Positions 9,216 to 17,371 of a stretch of 64,000 bases of DNA are shown one piece after another. The stretch is from contig UQPQ01000004.1 in NCBI GenBank assembly GCA_900542985.1, positions 1-64,000 on the forward strand, in the 5' to 3' direction. The DNA is from an uncultured Bacteroides sp. (GTDB lineage Bacteria; Bacteroidota; Bacteroidia; Bacteroidales; Bacteroidaceae). A program made the translations under genes and the position numbers. The notes beneath the pieces were generated by a model. That model saw only the letters and a list, made by a program, of their open reading frames with translations. It had not been told where the DNA came from and ran no database searches. Positions within the stretch are counted from its first letter, which is position 1, and every line of letters starts with the position of its first letter.

Positions 9216-10565
9216 GTGGAACAGGTTATTCAGCAGACTAATATTCGTAAAGGGCTAACCAAGTTGGTAGTTCCTATTTTCATCGAGACCTTGTTGATTA
9301 TGACACTGGGTGCAGTGGATACCATTATGTTGAGCCGTTATTCCGACAACAGTGTGGCGGCAGTGGGAGTAGTCAACCAAATTGTAATGTTTTCTTTCCT
9401 GGTTTTCGAGGTGATTAATATCGGTACTTCTGTATTGTGTTCTCAATATTTGGGGGCAAAACTTCAGAAGAATATGGTACAAGTTGTCGGGGTTTCTCTT
9501 TTGCTCAATCTGGTAGTAGGTGGTATAGTCAGTGCCATTTTACATTTTGGGGCTGAAACACTGTTGGGATGGATGGGATTACGTCCTGAACTTTTGAAGT
9601 ACGGTATTGGCTATATGCAGATTGTAGGAGCCTTTGCATTTTTTCAGGCTATTTCGTTGACTATTTCGGCTTCGCTGCGCAGTGCCAATAAAGCTATTTA
9701 TCCGATGCTGGTTACTGTGCTGGTCAATATATTAAATATCGTAGGAAACTATACTTTGATATTCGGTAAGTTTGGATTTCCGGCCTTGGGCGCCGAGGGA
9801 GCGGCTATTTCTACCTCTGTAGCCCGCGGAGTCAGTATGGTCGTTTTGTTTATTATCTTGTTCCGTAAGCACATACCTCGTTTCCCTTTGGCTTATTTCC
9901 GTCCTTTCCCTTTTATCGAGTTGAAGAAGCTTCTGCAGGTAGGTCTTCCGTCAGCAGGAGAAAATATGTCGTACAGCTTCTCTCAAGTGGTGATTACCTA
10001 TCTGATTAATATACTCGGAAATAGTGCGCTGACTACCCGTACTTATACAGTCAATATTGTGATGTTTGTATACCTGTTTGCCATTGCTATGGCACAGGGA
10101 GGAGCTATCAGCATCGGTCACCTGGTAGGACAGCATAAGATTCGTGCCGCTTATCTGTTAGGTAAGTATGTGATGAGGCTTTCTATTTTGGTTTCTCTGC
10201 TACTCTCTTGTATTTGGGCGGTATTCGGACACTCCATTTTCAGTATGCTCACCAATAATGAAGAAATTATCAAACTGGGGGTAACGGTAATGATTGTAGA
10301 CGTGTTGGTAGAGATTGGTCGTGCTGTAAACATTTATGCTACGAATGCACTGCGTTCGGCCGGCGATGTAAATTATCCTTTCTACGTGGGGTTGGTGGTA
10401 CAGTGGATTGTTTCGGTCGGATTCAGTTACCTGTTCGGCATCTATTGGGGATGGGGGCTGGTAGGAATGTGGTGTGCTTTTCTGCTCGACGAAAACATTC
10501 GTGCTTTGATTTTTGTCCGCCGATGGAACAGTCTGAAGTGGGCAAAGAAGAGTTTTGTAAAATAG
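9216..10565 (+). CDS. MATE family efflux transporter
   Basis: I place the start at the GTG at 9216 (EQVIQQTNIRKGLTKL) because the -7 promoter element lies at 9187-9194. The longer frame from 9183 would begin upstream of the transcript. About 449 residues with 12 predicted membrane helices in two homologous halves, e.g. LVVPIFIETLLIMTLGAVDTIMLSRY near the start and the RSANKAIYPMLVTVLVNILNIVGNYTLIFGKFGFPALGAEGAA loop typical of MATE proteins. These export cationic drugs or metabolites with Na+ or H+. The substrate cannot be read from sequence. It is a stand-alone gene with its own promoter. Confidence 0.92.
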   Translation: MEQVIQQTNIRKGLTKLVVPIFIETLLIMTLGAVDTIMLSRYSDNSVAAVGVVNQIVMFSFLVFEVINIGTSVLCSQYLGAKLQKNMVQVVGVSLLLNLVVGGIVSAILHFGAETLLGWMGLRPELLKYGIGYMQIVGAFAFFQAISLTISASLRSANKAIYPMLVTVLVNILNIVGNYTLIFGKFGFPALGAEGAAISTSVARGVSMVVLFIILFRKHIPRFPLAYFRPFPFIELKKLLQVGLPSAGENMSYSFSQVVITYLINILGNSALTTRTYTVNIVMFVYLFAIAMAQGGAISIGHLVGQHKIRAAYLLGKYVMRLSILVSLLLSCIWAVFGHSIFSMLTNNEEIIKLGVTVMIVDVLVEIGRAVNIYATNALRSAGDVNYPFYVGLVVQWIVSVGFSYLFGIYWGWGLVGMWCAFLLDENIRALIFVRRWNSLKWAKKSFVK

Positions 10566-10652
10566 CGTGAATCGTACTTGTGTACGACTAACGGTAGTAT
10601 CAGATTGAGATATTGTTTCTGTTTATGCCTGCAACTACTGTCGCTTTATAAT

Positions 10653-10736
10653 CGACGCTGCCGGTTGTGGAAATGACGTCGCTGATTGTATATTCGCCCA
10701 CGCCGATTGTATATCCGGCGTCGTCGATTTTACTCT
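10653..10736. repeat. 21-bp tandem repeat array, 4 units (array 1)
   Basis: Four consecutive 21-bp units start at 10653, 10674, 10695 and 10716. They align with units at 33.67, 48.99 and 62.78 kb. The consensus has two parts, CGACGNCGTCGG followed by NTGTACAGC, each close to palindromic. This is the most diverged array: the second half reads mostly ATTGTATAT. A weaker fifth unit may lie at 10632-10652. Confidence 0.75.
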
Positions 10737-10827
10737 GTGATAGCAGACGGCAAGGCTTGTGGATGGAATGGATAGGATACGTTTCAGCGTATGGATATTC
10801 CTGTGAAAAGGAATGCAATAAAAAATC

Positions 10828-10862
10828 CGGTTACTTTCAAGGTGAAAGTAACCGGATTTTGA
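10828..10862. terminator. Bidirectional terminator candidate between MATE gene and proC
   Basis: The sequence AAAATCCGGTTACTTTCA at about 10823-10840 is followed by its complement TGAAAGTAACCGGATTTT at 10842-10859. This makes a stem of about 18 bp with T and A tracts at its two ends, so it can serve the MATE gene on the plus strand and proC on the minus strand. Confidence 0.8.
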
Positions 10863-10885
10863 TCTATTTTTATGTGTCGTATAAA

Positions 10886-11659
10886 CTATAGACTTGCTTT
10901 TATCGCATTGATAACAGCTGCTGTAAATCCATCGGCTTCCAGAGAATTGACTCCTTTGATGGTAATACCTCCGGGAGTAGTTACTTTCTCTATTTCCAAC
11001 GCGGGGTGAGTATGCTCATTGTTGAGTAACAATTGTGCAGCTCCTTCCATTGTCTGAGCTACCATCTGCATTGCTACATTAGGCGAAATACCTAATTCTA
11101 CTCCCGCCTGCATGGCTGCCTGTACATATTTCAGTACGTAAGCAATACCGCATGAGGTAAGCGAGGTGGCAGCTGCAAACTGTTTTTCTTCTATCAGGAT
11201 AGAACGTCCCATTTCATTGAACATATTCAGTATGTTTTCCTTTTGCTGGTCCGATGCATTTCGTGCTGCAACCAGTGTCATGCTGGCACGTTCGGAAATG
11301 GCGGTATTCGGAATAACGCGGAATATAGTCATTTCAGGATCCACCGAATGAGCCAGTTCCTCGAAAGTCAGTCCGGCTGCTACCGAAACCAGTATTTGAG
11401 GTTGGCGCAGGCGAAGAGGCTTTAACACTTCGGCTACCTTATAAGGCTTTACCGCTACGATAACGATATCGGCATCGGTTGCCGCCTCTTTGTTGTTGTT
11501 TGTGGTGTGGATATTGGGAAATTCTGCTTTCAGCTTTTCCAGTTTTTCATTGCTGGGGTTAGAAACAGTGATTTCATATCCTTCTGTATAGTGACCTTGT
11601 GCCAGTCCGCGAGCAATAGCTCCTCCCATGTTGCCGGCTCCGATAATTGCTACTTTCAT
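10886..11659 (-). CDS. proC: Pyrroline-5-carboxylate reductase
   Basis: 257 residues, normal length for ProC, which makes L-proline from 1-pyrroline-5-carboxylate with NAD(P)H in the cytoplasm. It has the N-terminal Rossmann motif VAIIGAGNMGGAIARGL (residues 3-19) and the C-terminal signature TTPGGITIKGVNSLEADGF. It is the last gene of the arginine cluster, 89 bp downstream of argD. A TATCTTTG promoter element lies in that gap (11687-11694, minus strand), so it probably also has its own promoter. proB and proA lie elsewhere in the window. Confidence 0.95.
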   Translation of the reverse strand: MKVAIIGAGNMGGAIARGLAQGHYTEGYEITVSNPSNEKLEKLKAEFPNIHTTNNNKEAATDADIVIVAVKPYKVAEVLKPLRLRQPQILVSVAAGLTFEELAHSVDPEMTIFRVIPNTAISERASMTLVAARNASDQQKENILNMFNEMGRSILIEEKQFAAATSLTSCGIAYVLKYVQAAMQAGVELGISPNVAMQMVAQTMEGAAQLLLNNEHTHPALEIEKVTTPGGITIKGVNSLEADGFTAAVINAIKASL

Positions 11660-11686
11660 AACTTTTCTTTTTTATAGTCTTATTTA

Positions 11687-11694
11687 CAAAGATA
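11687..11694 (-). promoter_or_regulatory. -7 promoter element for proC
   Basis: On the minus strand the sequence is TATCTTTG, a full match to TAnnTTTG, 28 bp before the proC ATG. No clear TTTG is seen at -33. Confidence 0.55.
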
Positions 11695-11748
11695 TAATTA
11701 AAAAGGTATGCGACTGTCTGTTTATGCGGAATTATTTCTGTATCCTGC

Positions 11749-12873
11749 TTATTTTAAAAGTTTGCTGAGGCGGCTGATGAATTCGTCAGCTTCTTCCATA
11801 CTCAGGCAGAGCGGGGGAAGCAGGCGGATGACATTGGTTCCGCTGACACCGGTAAATACTTTCTGATCGAACAAAAGTTGCTGGCGCAGTTCTTTGACCG
11901 GTTCGTTGAATTCCAGACCAATCATCAGACCTTCTCCACGCACTTCTTTGATGTGGGAGAATTTCTTCAGTTCTTCGATGAGGTGACTTCCGACCTTTGC
12001 TGCGTTTTCTACCAGATTGTCTGCTTCCATTACATCGAGTACAGCAAGAGCTGCTGCACAAGCCAACTGATTTCCACCAAAAGTAGTACCCAACTGTCCG
12101 TATACAGGAGTGAATTTAGGACTGATCAGTACGCCGGCCATCGGGAATCCGTTGGCAATACCTTTGGCTACTGTAATCATATCCGGGCGGATACCGGTGT
12201 ACTGGTGTGCAAAGAATTTTCCGCTACGACCGTAACCCGACTGGATTTCGTCCAAAATAAGGACAGTATTGGTTTCGTCGCAAGCAGTACGTAATGTTTG
12301 CATAAATTCTGTGGTAGGAACTTGAATACCGCCTACTCCTTGAATACCTTCAATGATTACGGCGCATACATCACCTTTTGCCAGCTCTGCCTTCACGGCT
12401 TCAGTATCGTTCAGTGGAAGGTATGTAACATGACCGTTGGCATTGATGGGAGCGATAATCTTAGGATTGTTGGTGGCTTCTACTGCCAGTGAAGTACGTC
12501 CGTGGAACGCTTTGGCAAATGAAATAACGCGAGTGCGTCCGTTGTAGAACGAAGCCAGTTTCAGTGCGTTTTCGTTAGCTTCTGCTCCGGAGTTGATAAG
12601 GAACAGCTGATAATCGTCGTATCCGGAAATCTTTCCGAGACGTTGCGCCAGTTCTACTTGCAGCTGGTTAATGACAGAGTTGGAATAGAAGCCGAGAGTG
12701 GCTACTTGTTTGCTGACTGCTTCCACATAATGAGGATGTGCATGGCCGATAGAAATAACGGCATGTCCTCCATACAGGTCGAGGTATTCCTGGCCTTTGT
12801 CGTCCCATACATGGCAGCCTTTTCCTTTTACGATGTTTACATCGAACAAGGGATATACGTCGAATAGTTTCAT
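11749..12873 (-). CDS. argD: Acetyl/succinylornithine aminotransferase
   Basis: 374 residues of the class III PLP aminotransferase family, normal length for ArgD. It has the SGAEANENALKLA motif (95-107) and the PLP lysine in ITVAKGIANGFPM (Lys237). ArgD interconverts N-acylglutamate semialdehyde and N-acylornithine. The transcarbamylase at 37152 is of the N-succinylornithine type, so the physiological acyl group here may be succinyl. It lies between argC and proC on the same strand. Confidence 0.93.
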   Translation of the reverse strand: MKLFDVYPLFDVNIVKGKGCHVWDDKGQEYLDLYGGHAVISIGHAHPHYVEAVSKQVATLGFYSNSVINQLQVELAQRLGKISGYDDYQLFLINSGAEANENALKLASFYNGRTRVISFAKAFHGRTSLAVEATNNPKIIAPINANGHVTYLPLNDTEAVKAELAKGDVCAVIIEGIQGVGGIQVPTTEFMQTLRTACDETNTVLILDEIQSGYGRSGKFFAHQYTGIRPDMITVAKGIANGFPMAGVLISPKFTPVYGQLGTTFGGNQLACAAALAVLDVMEADNLVENAAKVGSHLIEELKKFSHIKEVRGEGLMIGLEFNEPVKELRQQLLFDQKVFTGVSGTNVIRLLPPLCLSMEEADEFISRLSKLLK

Positions 12874-12914
12874 CTTTGTAAATTAAGATTGAAGTAAGAT
12901 ACTTTTGTATCTGT

Positions 12915-12954
12915 CATTCTGAATGTAGTGGAAGTATTTACTACAATCAGAATG
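12915..12954 (-). other. Hairpin in the argC-argD gap
   Basis: Arms 12915-12929 and 12940-12954 pair over 15 positions with one A-A mismatch around a 10-nt loop. No T-run follows on the minus strand. It may cap or process the mRNA between argC and argD. Confidence 0.5.
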
Positions 12955-12975
12955 GCGTTATATATGATTCTTTAG

Positions 12976-13944
12976 TTAGAATGCCGAAGGTTTGAGTTTC
13001 AATCCTACGGTTTCCTCCAGATTGAACATGAGGTTCATGTTATGTACTGCTTGTCCGCTTGCACCTTTCAGCAAATTGTCAATACAAGAGATAATCAGCA
13101 GTTTGTCGCCGTGCTTTTCCAAATGAATCAGACACTTGTTGGTGTTGACTACCTGCTTCAGGTCGATGTTCTTTTCAACGATATGTACGAAAGAATCTTC
13201 TGCGTAGTAGTCGTTGTACATTTTCACGATTTCATCCAGTTCAGTCTTGGTCTTTACAACGAGAGTTGCAAATATTCCTCGTGCAAAGTCGCCACGGTAA
13301 GGAATGAAATCTACCTCTGCATTGAAGCTGTTTTGAAGTTGCTTGAGCGATTGTTTGATTTCCGGTACATGCTGGTGTGAAAAAGGTTTATACACACTCA
13401 TGTTGTTGTTACGCCAGCTGAAGTGAGTGGTAGCTCCTGGTTTTACTCCAGCTCCGGTACTTCCTGTGATAGCATTGACCATAATATCATCGTTCAGCAT
13501 CAGGTGTTTGGCCAAAGGAAGTAATCCCAACTGAATACAGGTGGCAAAACATCCTGGATTAGCAACATGCTTGCTTTGACAGATAGTGCGGCGGTTCAGT
13601 TCTGGAAGACCATAGACAAAATCATGGTCATCGCTTTTGATGCGGTAATCCATTGACAAGTCAATAATCTTCAAGTCTTCTGGAATAGAATGGCTTTCGA
13701 TGAATTTTTTTGTGTCGCCGTGTGCTGTGCAGAAGAACAAAACATCGATTGTGTCGAGAGGAAGTTCATCGGTGAAAACAAGGTCTGTTTCTCCGTAAAG
13801 TCCTTCGTGCACATCGGTTATTTTGTTTCCGGCATTACTCGAACTGTTGATAAATTTTATTTCTACTTCAGGGTGATTAAGAAGCAGGCGAATTAATTCG
13901 CCTGCAGTATAACCAGCCCCTCCTATAATTCCTGCTTTAATCAT
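12976..13944 (-). CDS. argC: N-acyl-gamma-glutamyl-phosphate reductase
   Basis: 322 residues, matching ArgC. An N-terminal NADP-binding segment AGIIGGAGYTAGELIRLL (4-21) is followed by the catalytic motif ANPGCFATCIQLGLLPL with Cys132. The enzyme reduces the N-acylglutamyl phosphate made by ArgB to the semialdehyde. argB is not in the window. It sits 90 bp downstream of argG, a gap holding a heptad-repeat stretch, and 102 bp upstream of argD. Confidence 0.95.
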   Translation of the reverse strand: MIKAGIIGGAGYTAGELIRLLLNHPEVEIKFINSSSNAGNKITDVHEGLYGETDLVFTDELPLDTIDVLFFCTAHGDTKKFIESHSIPEDLKIIDLSMDYRIKSDDHDFVYGLPELNRRTICQSKHVANPGCFATCIQLGLLPLAKHLMLNDDIMVNAITGSTGAGVKPGATTHFSWRNNNMSVYKPFSHQHVPEIKQSLKQLQNSFNAEVDFIPYRGDFARGIFATLVVKTKTELDEIVKMYNDYYAEDSFVHIVEKNIDLKQVVNTNKCLIHLEKHGDKLLIISCIDNLLKGASGQAVHNMNLMFNLEETVGLKLKPSAF

Positions 13945-14034
13945 AAGTTTTTGGTTTGTGAGTTTGTAAGTTTATAAGTTGATTCCATAAGAGTGTGGAC
14001 AAACTTGAAAACAGATAAACTCTTTACTTGGGGA
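13945..14034 (-). repeat. Heptad-repeat stretch between argG and argC
   Basis: Short tandem heptads such as AGTTTGT, AAGTTTA and TAAGTTG run over 13957-13981. A partly complementary stretch (ACAAACTTG, AAAACAG, ATAAACTC) follows at 13998-14022. It resembles the better-formed heptad hairpins at 31303-31404 and 32371-32444. Confidence 0.4.
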
Positions 14035-15243
14035 TTAGATATTTTCTTCGTCCTTGTGATTTGCGTAATATGCTCTCAAAGGAGTAGACAATACTTTGAT
14101 GAAACCTTTGGCATCTTCTGCGGTCCATCCTTTCTGCATTTCACCGTATTCTCCGAATTTGTTCTTTACAAGGTCGTCTTTAGAGTCAACTCCTACGGTA
14201 GAGAAGCAGTATGGGCGAAGCTCCAGAATAGCTGTACCGTTTACGTTACGCTGAGATTCCTGCAACATGGCTTCGATGTCGCGCATAACCGGTTCCAGAT
14301 ACTGGCTTTCGTGAAGGAACATACCATACCAGTTTGCTACCTGATCCTTCCAGTATTGCTGCCATTTACTCAATGTATATTTTTCAAGGAATTTGTGTGC
14401 GCCGATAATCAACATAGGAGCTGCGGCTTCGAAGCCTACACGTCCCTTGATACCGATGATAGTATCGCCTACGTGCATATCACGTCCGATACCATACGCT
14501 GCTCCGATTTCTTCAACTTTCTGAATCGCTTTGATTTTGTCATCAAATACTTCACCGTTTACAGCATACAGTTCTCCTTTTTTGAATTCCAACTTCAGCA
14601 GTTCGCTTCCAGTTTTGGTTACTTGCTTCAGATAAGCACTTTCAGGAAGGCCTTGTGTAGAATCCAAAATCTCTCCACCGCAGATAGAAGTACCCCAGAT
14701 ACCTACGTTGTAAGAGTATTTCAGCTTGGTGAAATCAGCTTCAAATCCATGTTCTTTCAGATAGTTGATTTCGTATTCACGGCTCAGTGCCATGTCGCGG
14801 GTTAAGGTGATGATTTCTACTCCCGGTGCCATTACCAGGAATGTCATATCGAAACGCACCTGGTCGTTACCGGCTCCTGTAGAACCATGAGCGATGGCAT
14901 GTGCACCGATTTCTTTTGCGTAACGTGCAATGGCTAATGCCTGGAAGATACGTTCTGAACTTACAGAAATAGGATAAGTACCGTTACGCAATACGTTTCC
15001 AAAGACCATGTATTTCAAGCTCTTTTCGTAATATTCCTGAGTCACGTCCAGTGTAACGTATTTAACGGCTCCCAGTTTATATGCATTTTCTTCGTTCTGT
15101 TTCAGTTGTTCAGGGCTGAAGCCTCCGGTATTGGCACAAGCTGCATACACTTCGTAACCTTTTTCTTTTGTTAAATACATTACGTTGAATGAGGTGTCCA
15201 ATCCGCCGCTAAATGCAACGACTACTTTTTTCTTTTCTTCCAT
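14035..15243 (-). CDS. argG: Argininosuccinate synthase
   Basis: 402 residues, typical for ArgG, which joins citrulline and aspartate using ATP. The N-terminal PP-loop VVVAFSGGLDTSF (residues 7-19) and the GSTGAGNDQVRFD motif are present. It starts 11 bp after the GNAT gene and is clearly cotranscribed with it. An antisense frame of 270 codons on the plus strand is an artefact of this gene. Confidence 0.97.
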   Translation of the reverse strand: MEEKKKVVVAFSGGLDTSFNVMYLTKEKGYEVYAACANTGGFSPEQLKQNEENAYKLGAVKYVTLDVTQEYYEKSLKYMVFGNVLRNGTYPISVSSERIFQALAIARYAKEIGAHAIAHGSTGAGNDQVRFDMTFLVMAPGVEIITLTRDMALSREYEINYLKEHGFEADFTKLKYSYNVGIWGTSICGGEILDSTQGLPESAYLKQVTKTGSELLKLEFKKGELYAVNGEVFDDKIKAIQKVEEIGAAYGIGRDMHVGDTIIGIKGRVGFEAAAPMLIIGAHKFLEKYTLSKWQQYWKDQVANWYGMFLHESQYLEPVMRDIEAMLQESQRNVNGTAILELRPYCFSTVGVDSKDDLVKNKFGEYGEMQKGWTAEDAKGFIKVLSTPLRAYYANHKDEENI

Positions 15244-15254
15244 AAGGCTTCTGT

Positions 15255-15821
15255 TTAAAAGTTATTGATTTTATCGTCTGTATGTAGAGCCGGATCGTAA
15301 AGCATGGCGGTACAGATACAGAATTTGCGTTTTTTTGCTACTAAAATTTCATGGTTGATACAGCCTTCGCAACCTTTCCAGAATGCTTCGTCGTCTGTCA
15401 GTTCATTGAAAGTAACAGGTACATATCCCAGTTCTGTGTTCATTTTCATAACAGCAGCTCCCGAAGTCAAGCTGAAGATTTTAGCTTTAGGCCATCTTAA
15501 ACGAGCAAGGGTGAATGATGCATGTTTGATTCGTTTAGCCAACCCACATCCTCTGTATTTGGGATGTACAATCAGACCGGAAGTGGCTACATATTGTTTG
15601 TTTCCCCATGATTCGATATAGGTAAATCCTGCAAAATCGTTGCCACACAGAGCGATAATGGCTTTTCCTTCTTTCATTTTTGTGGCTACGTATTCGTGTG
15701 TACGTTCTGCGATACCTGTTCCGCGTACTTTTGCAGCTTCTCTGATTGTGTCTAATATTGTGTCAACATAAACCTCGTGTGAGGCGTCGGCTACCATCAC
15801 ATCAATTTGTTTAGTATCCAT
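15255..15821 (-). CDS. GNAT acetyltransferase of the arginine cluster (candidate N-acylglutamate synthase)
   Basis: 188 residues. The GNAT core includes the CoA-binding motif LIVHPKYRGCGLAKRI (83-98), with RxxGxA at 90-95. The C-terminal tail carries four cysteines, C151-x2-C154 and C168-x-C170, which is unusual for a GNAT and could bind a metal. It lies between argR (12 bp) and argG (11 bp), with no argA or argJ in sight. The reasonable inference is that it performs the first step, acylation of glutamate. Given the succinylornithine-type transcarbamylase, succinyl-CoA is a plausible donor. The fold is certain; the substrate is not shown by sequence. Confidence 0.8.
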   Translation of the reverse strand: MDTKQIDVMVADASHEVYVDTILDTIREAAKVRGTGIAERTHEYVATKMKEGKAIIALCGNDFAGFTYIESWGNKQYVATSGLIVHPKYRGCGLAKRIKHASFTLARLRWPKAKIFSLTSGAAVMKMNTELGYVPVTFNELTDDEAFWKGCEGCINHEILVAKKRKFCICTAMLYDPALHTDDKINNF

Positions 15822-15833
15822 TGCTAATTTTCT

Positions 15834-16313
15834 TTATTTGTTTATATTAGGTATAATGTGTGAAAGAGATTGTTTTAAAGTGGTTTGAGAACATCCTTCG
15901 CGAAGAACCAGCATGATGGTATCATCTCCTGCAATTGTTCCTAAAATTTCGTACGACTGGCTGTTGTCTATGTCGTATGCCAAGCTGCTGGCATAGCCTG
16001 GACGGGTTTTAATAACAGCAATATTTCCAGAGAATTCAATTGACACAAAACCGTTATGACGTAGCATTTCGCTGGCTGTATGAGATTCTGTCATACGCTT
16101 GTACATCGTATTGTTGGGAAGTACATATACATAATTTCCGTTCATACTGGCAGCTTTAGCTACTTTGAGCTGTTTTAAATCTCGTGAAAGTGTAGCCTGT
16201 GTTAACTGGAAACCTTCTTTTGCCAGTTCTTGCAAAAGTTCTTCTTGGCTTCCTATCTCTTTACTCGATATGATAATCTTGATAGAATCGAGTCTGCTGT
16301 TTTTATTTTTCAT
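15834..16313 (-). CDS. argR: Arginine repressor ArgR
   Basis: 159 residues, the usual ArgR size. The N-terminal winged helix has the recognition segment LTQATLSRDLKQLKV (37-51). The C-terminal hexamerisation and arginine-binding domain has GTIAGDDTIMLVLRE (125-139), with the conserved Asp pair 130-131. It is first in the cluster argR-GNAT-argG-argC-argD-proC and probably controls it. TAACTTTG on the minus strand (16339-16346) is its likely -7 element, about 26 bp before the ATG. Confidence 0.95.
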   Translation of the reverse strand: MKNKNSRLDSIKIIISSKEIGSQEELLQELAKEGFQLTQATLSRDLKQLKVAKAASMNGNYVYVLPNNTMYKRMTESHTASEMLRHNGFVSIEFSGNIAVIKTRPGYASSLAYDIDNSQSYEILGTIAGDDTIMLVLREGCSQTTLKQSLSHIIPNINK

Positions 16314-16338
16314 ATGTATAATTATTCTTTGTCGGGCG

Positions 16339-16346
16339 CAAAGTTA
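16339..16346 (-). promoter_or_regulatory. -7 promoter element of the argR cluster
   Basis: Minus-strand TAACTTTG matches TAnnTTTG and lies just before the argR start. It would give a very short leader of roughly 20 nt. Confidence 0.6.
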
Positions 16347-16408
16347 CGTATATTTTTGGAATAATGGATGCGTTTATAGGTTTATTTATGCAATTATTTG
16401 CGAAAATA

Positions 16409-16447
16409 ATATGAATATGCAAAAATAGAGAATGATTATGCAAATAG
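16409..16447. promoter_or_regulatory. Candidate ArgR operator pair between divergent genes
   Basis: ATGAATATGCAAA (16411-16423) and ATGATTATGCAAA (16432-16444) differ at one base and are spaced exactly 21 bp. In ArgR regulons two 18-bp boxes are usually set 3 bp apart, which is the same 21-bp period. The inner dyad symmetry is poor, so the match to the E. coli ARG box is only partial. A lone TATGCAA lies at 16387-16393. Confidence 0.4.
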
Positions 16448-16460
16448 AAGCGAATCTGTT

Positions 16461-16493
16461 TTTGTGGGATCGTATTTATTTTGCTTATCTTTG
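16461..16493 (+). promoter_or_regulatory. Promoter of the methyltransferase gene
   Basis: TTTG at 16461-16464 and TATCTTTG at 16486-16493, 21 bp apart, match both elements of the Bacteroides promoter. The gene starts 30 bp downstream. Confidence 0.75.
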
Positions 16494-16523
16494 TTGATGA
16501 AAGATTAATCAGATTCAAGATAT

Positions 16524-17255
16524 ATGAAAACAAGTTGTTTGTCAGAAGAAAAAGATCCGATGGGAGCTGCTATATCCGATTATTTTCATTTGGGTAAGGC
16601 GGGCCGTCTGAAAGTATTTTCATCACAGTTTGAGGAGGATGATTTTCCGGTAGAGAATTTATTCCGTACGTATGATGAAATGCCGGTGTTGGAACAGGTT
16701 GCTTTGCAGATGGCAGAAGGGCGTATTCTGGATGTGGGTGCTGGTAGCGGCTGTCATTCTCTCGTATTAAAAGAAAAGGGAAAAGAAGTTTTGCCTATTG
16801 ATATTTCTTCTTTATCGGTAAAGGTAATGCGGGAAAGAGGATTGGAGAATGCGCGTCAGATTAATTTCTTTGATGAACATTTTGCCGATCGCTTTGATAC
16901 GATTCTGTTGCTGATGAATGGTTCGGGAATTGTCGGAAAGATTGAAAACTTACCGGCGTTTTTCTTACGTGTGAAGCAATTGCTCAATCCGGGTGGATGT
17001 GTACTGATGGATTCGAGCGACTTGCGTTATTTGTTCGAAGAAGAAGACGGCAGTTTTGTGATTGACCTCGCGGCTTCCTACTATGGGGAGATTGATTTTT
17101 GTATGCATTATAAAAAGATAAAAGGAGAGACATTCGACTGGCTTTATATTGATTTTGAAACCTTGAGTCTGTATGCATCACAGTATGGATTCAATGTAGA
17201 AAAAGTTCAGGAAGGTGAGCATTATGATTATTTGGCTAAGTTGACCTTGCGATAA
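16524..17255 (+). CDS. Class I SAM-dependent methyltransferase
   Basis: 243 residues. The SAM-binding motif I is RILDVGAGSGCHSL (67-80), followed by a motif II-like acidic segment VLPIDISSLSV and a post-motif region FDTILLLMNGSGIVGKIENL. The substrate is unknown; nothing nearby fixes it. It is transcribed divergently from argR with its own promoter and ends at a hairpin shared with the HAD gene. Confidence 0.85.
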   Translation: MKTSCLSEEKDPMGAAISDYFHLGKAGRLKVFSSQFEEDDFPVENLFRTYDEMPVLEQVALQMAEGRILDVGAGSGCHSLVLKEKGKEVLPIDISSLSVKVMRERGLENARQINFFDEHFADRFDTILLLMNGSGIVGKIENLPAFFLRVKQLLNPGGCVLMDSSDLRYLFEEEDGSFVIDLAASYYGEIDFCMHYKKIKGETFDWLYIDFETLSLYASQYGFNVEKVQEGEHYDYLAKLTLR

Positions 17256-17285
17256 TGCTTATACCGTCTGGTAAGTTATAATATA

Positions 17286-17342
17286 CAAAAAAGCTCACTT
17301 GGATAAAACCGGCTAATAGGGAATCCAAGTGAGCTCTTTATT
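17286..17342. terminator. Bidirectional terminator
   Basis: A perfect 12-bp stem (17292-17303 with 17324-17335), with an A-run on its left and T-rich sequence on its right, between convergent genes. Confidence 0.85.
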
Positions 17343-17371
17343 TGTATTTGTTCGGTTGCTTTATATTGCAA

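Larger units (their letters stand above)
10566..10885. other. Intergenic region between convergent genes holding a 21-bp repeat array
   Basis: 320 bp between the 3' ends of the MATE gene and proC. The middle is occupied by the repeat array at 10653-10736. An inverted repeat, CCGGTTACTTTCA at 10828-10840 and its near complement around 10842-10856, precedes TTTTGAT and looks like a shared terminator. I see no credible protein-coding gene: the short frames here have no homology I recognise. Confidence 0.6.

Noticed and set aside
10667-10891. Short frames on both strands in the MATE-proC gap
   Set aside because: They read through the 21-bp repeat array and the bidirectional terminator. The 21-bp period is a multiple of three and keeps frames open by chance.
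13993-14805. 270-codon plus-strand frame opposite argG
   Set aside because: Antisense to the well-supported argininosuccinate synthase; composition is rich in Phe and Cys, and no domain or promoter is seen.
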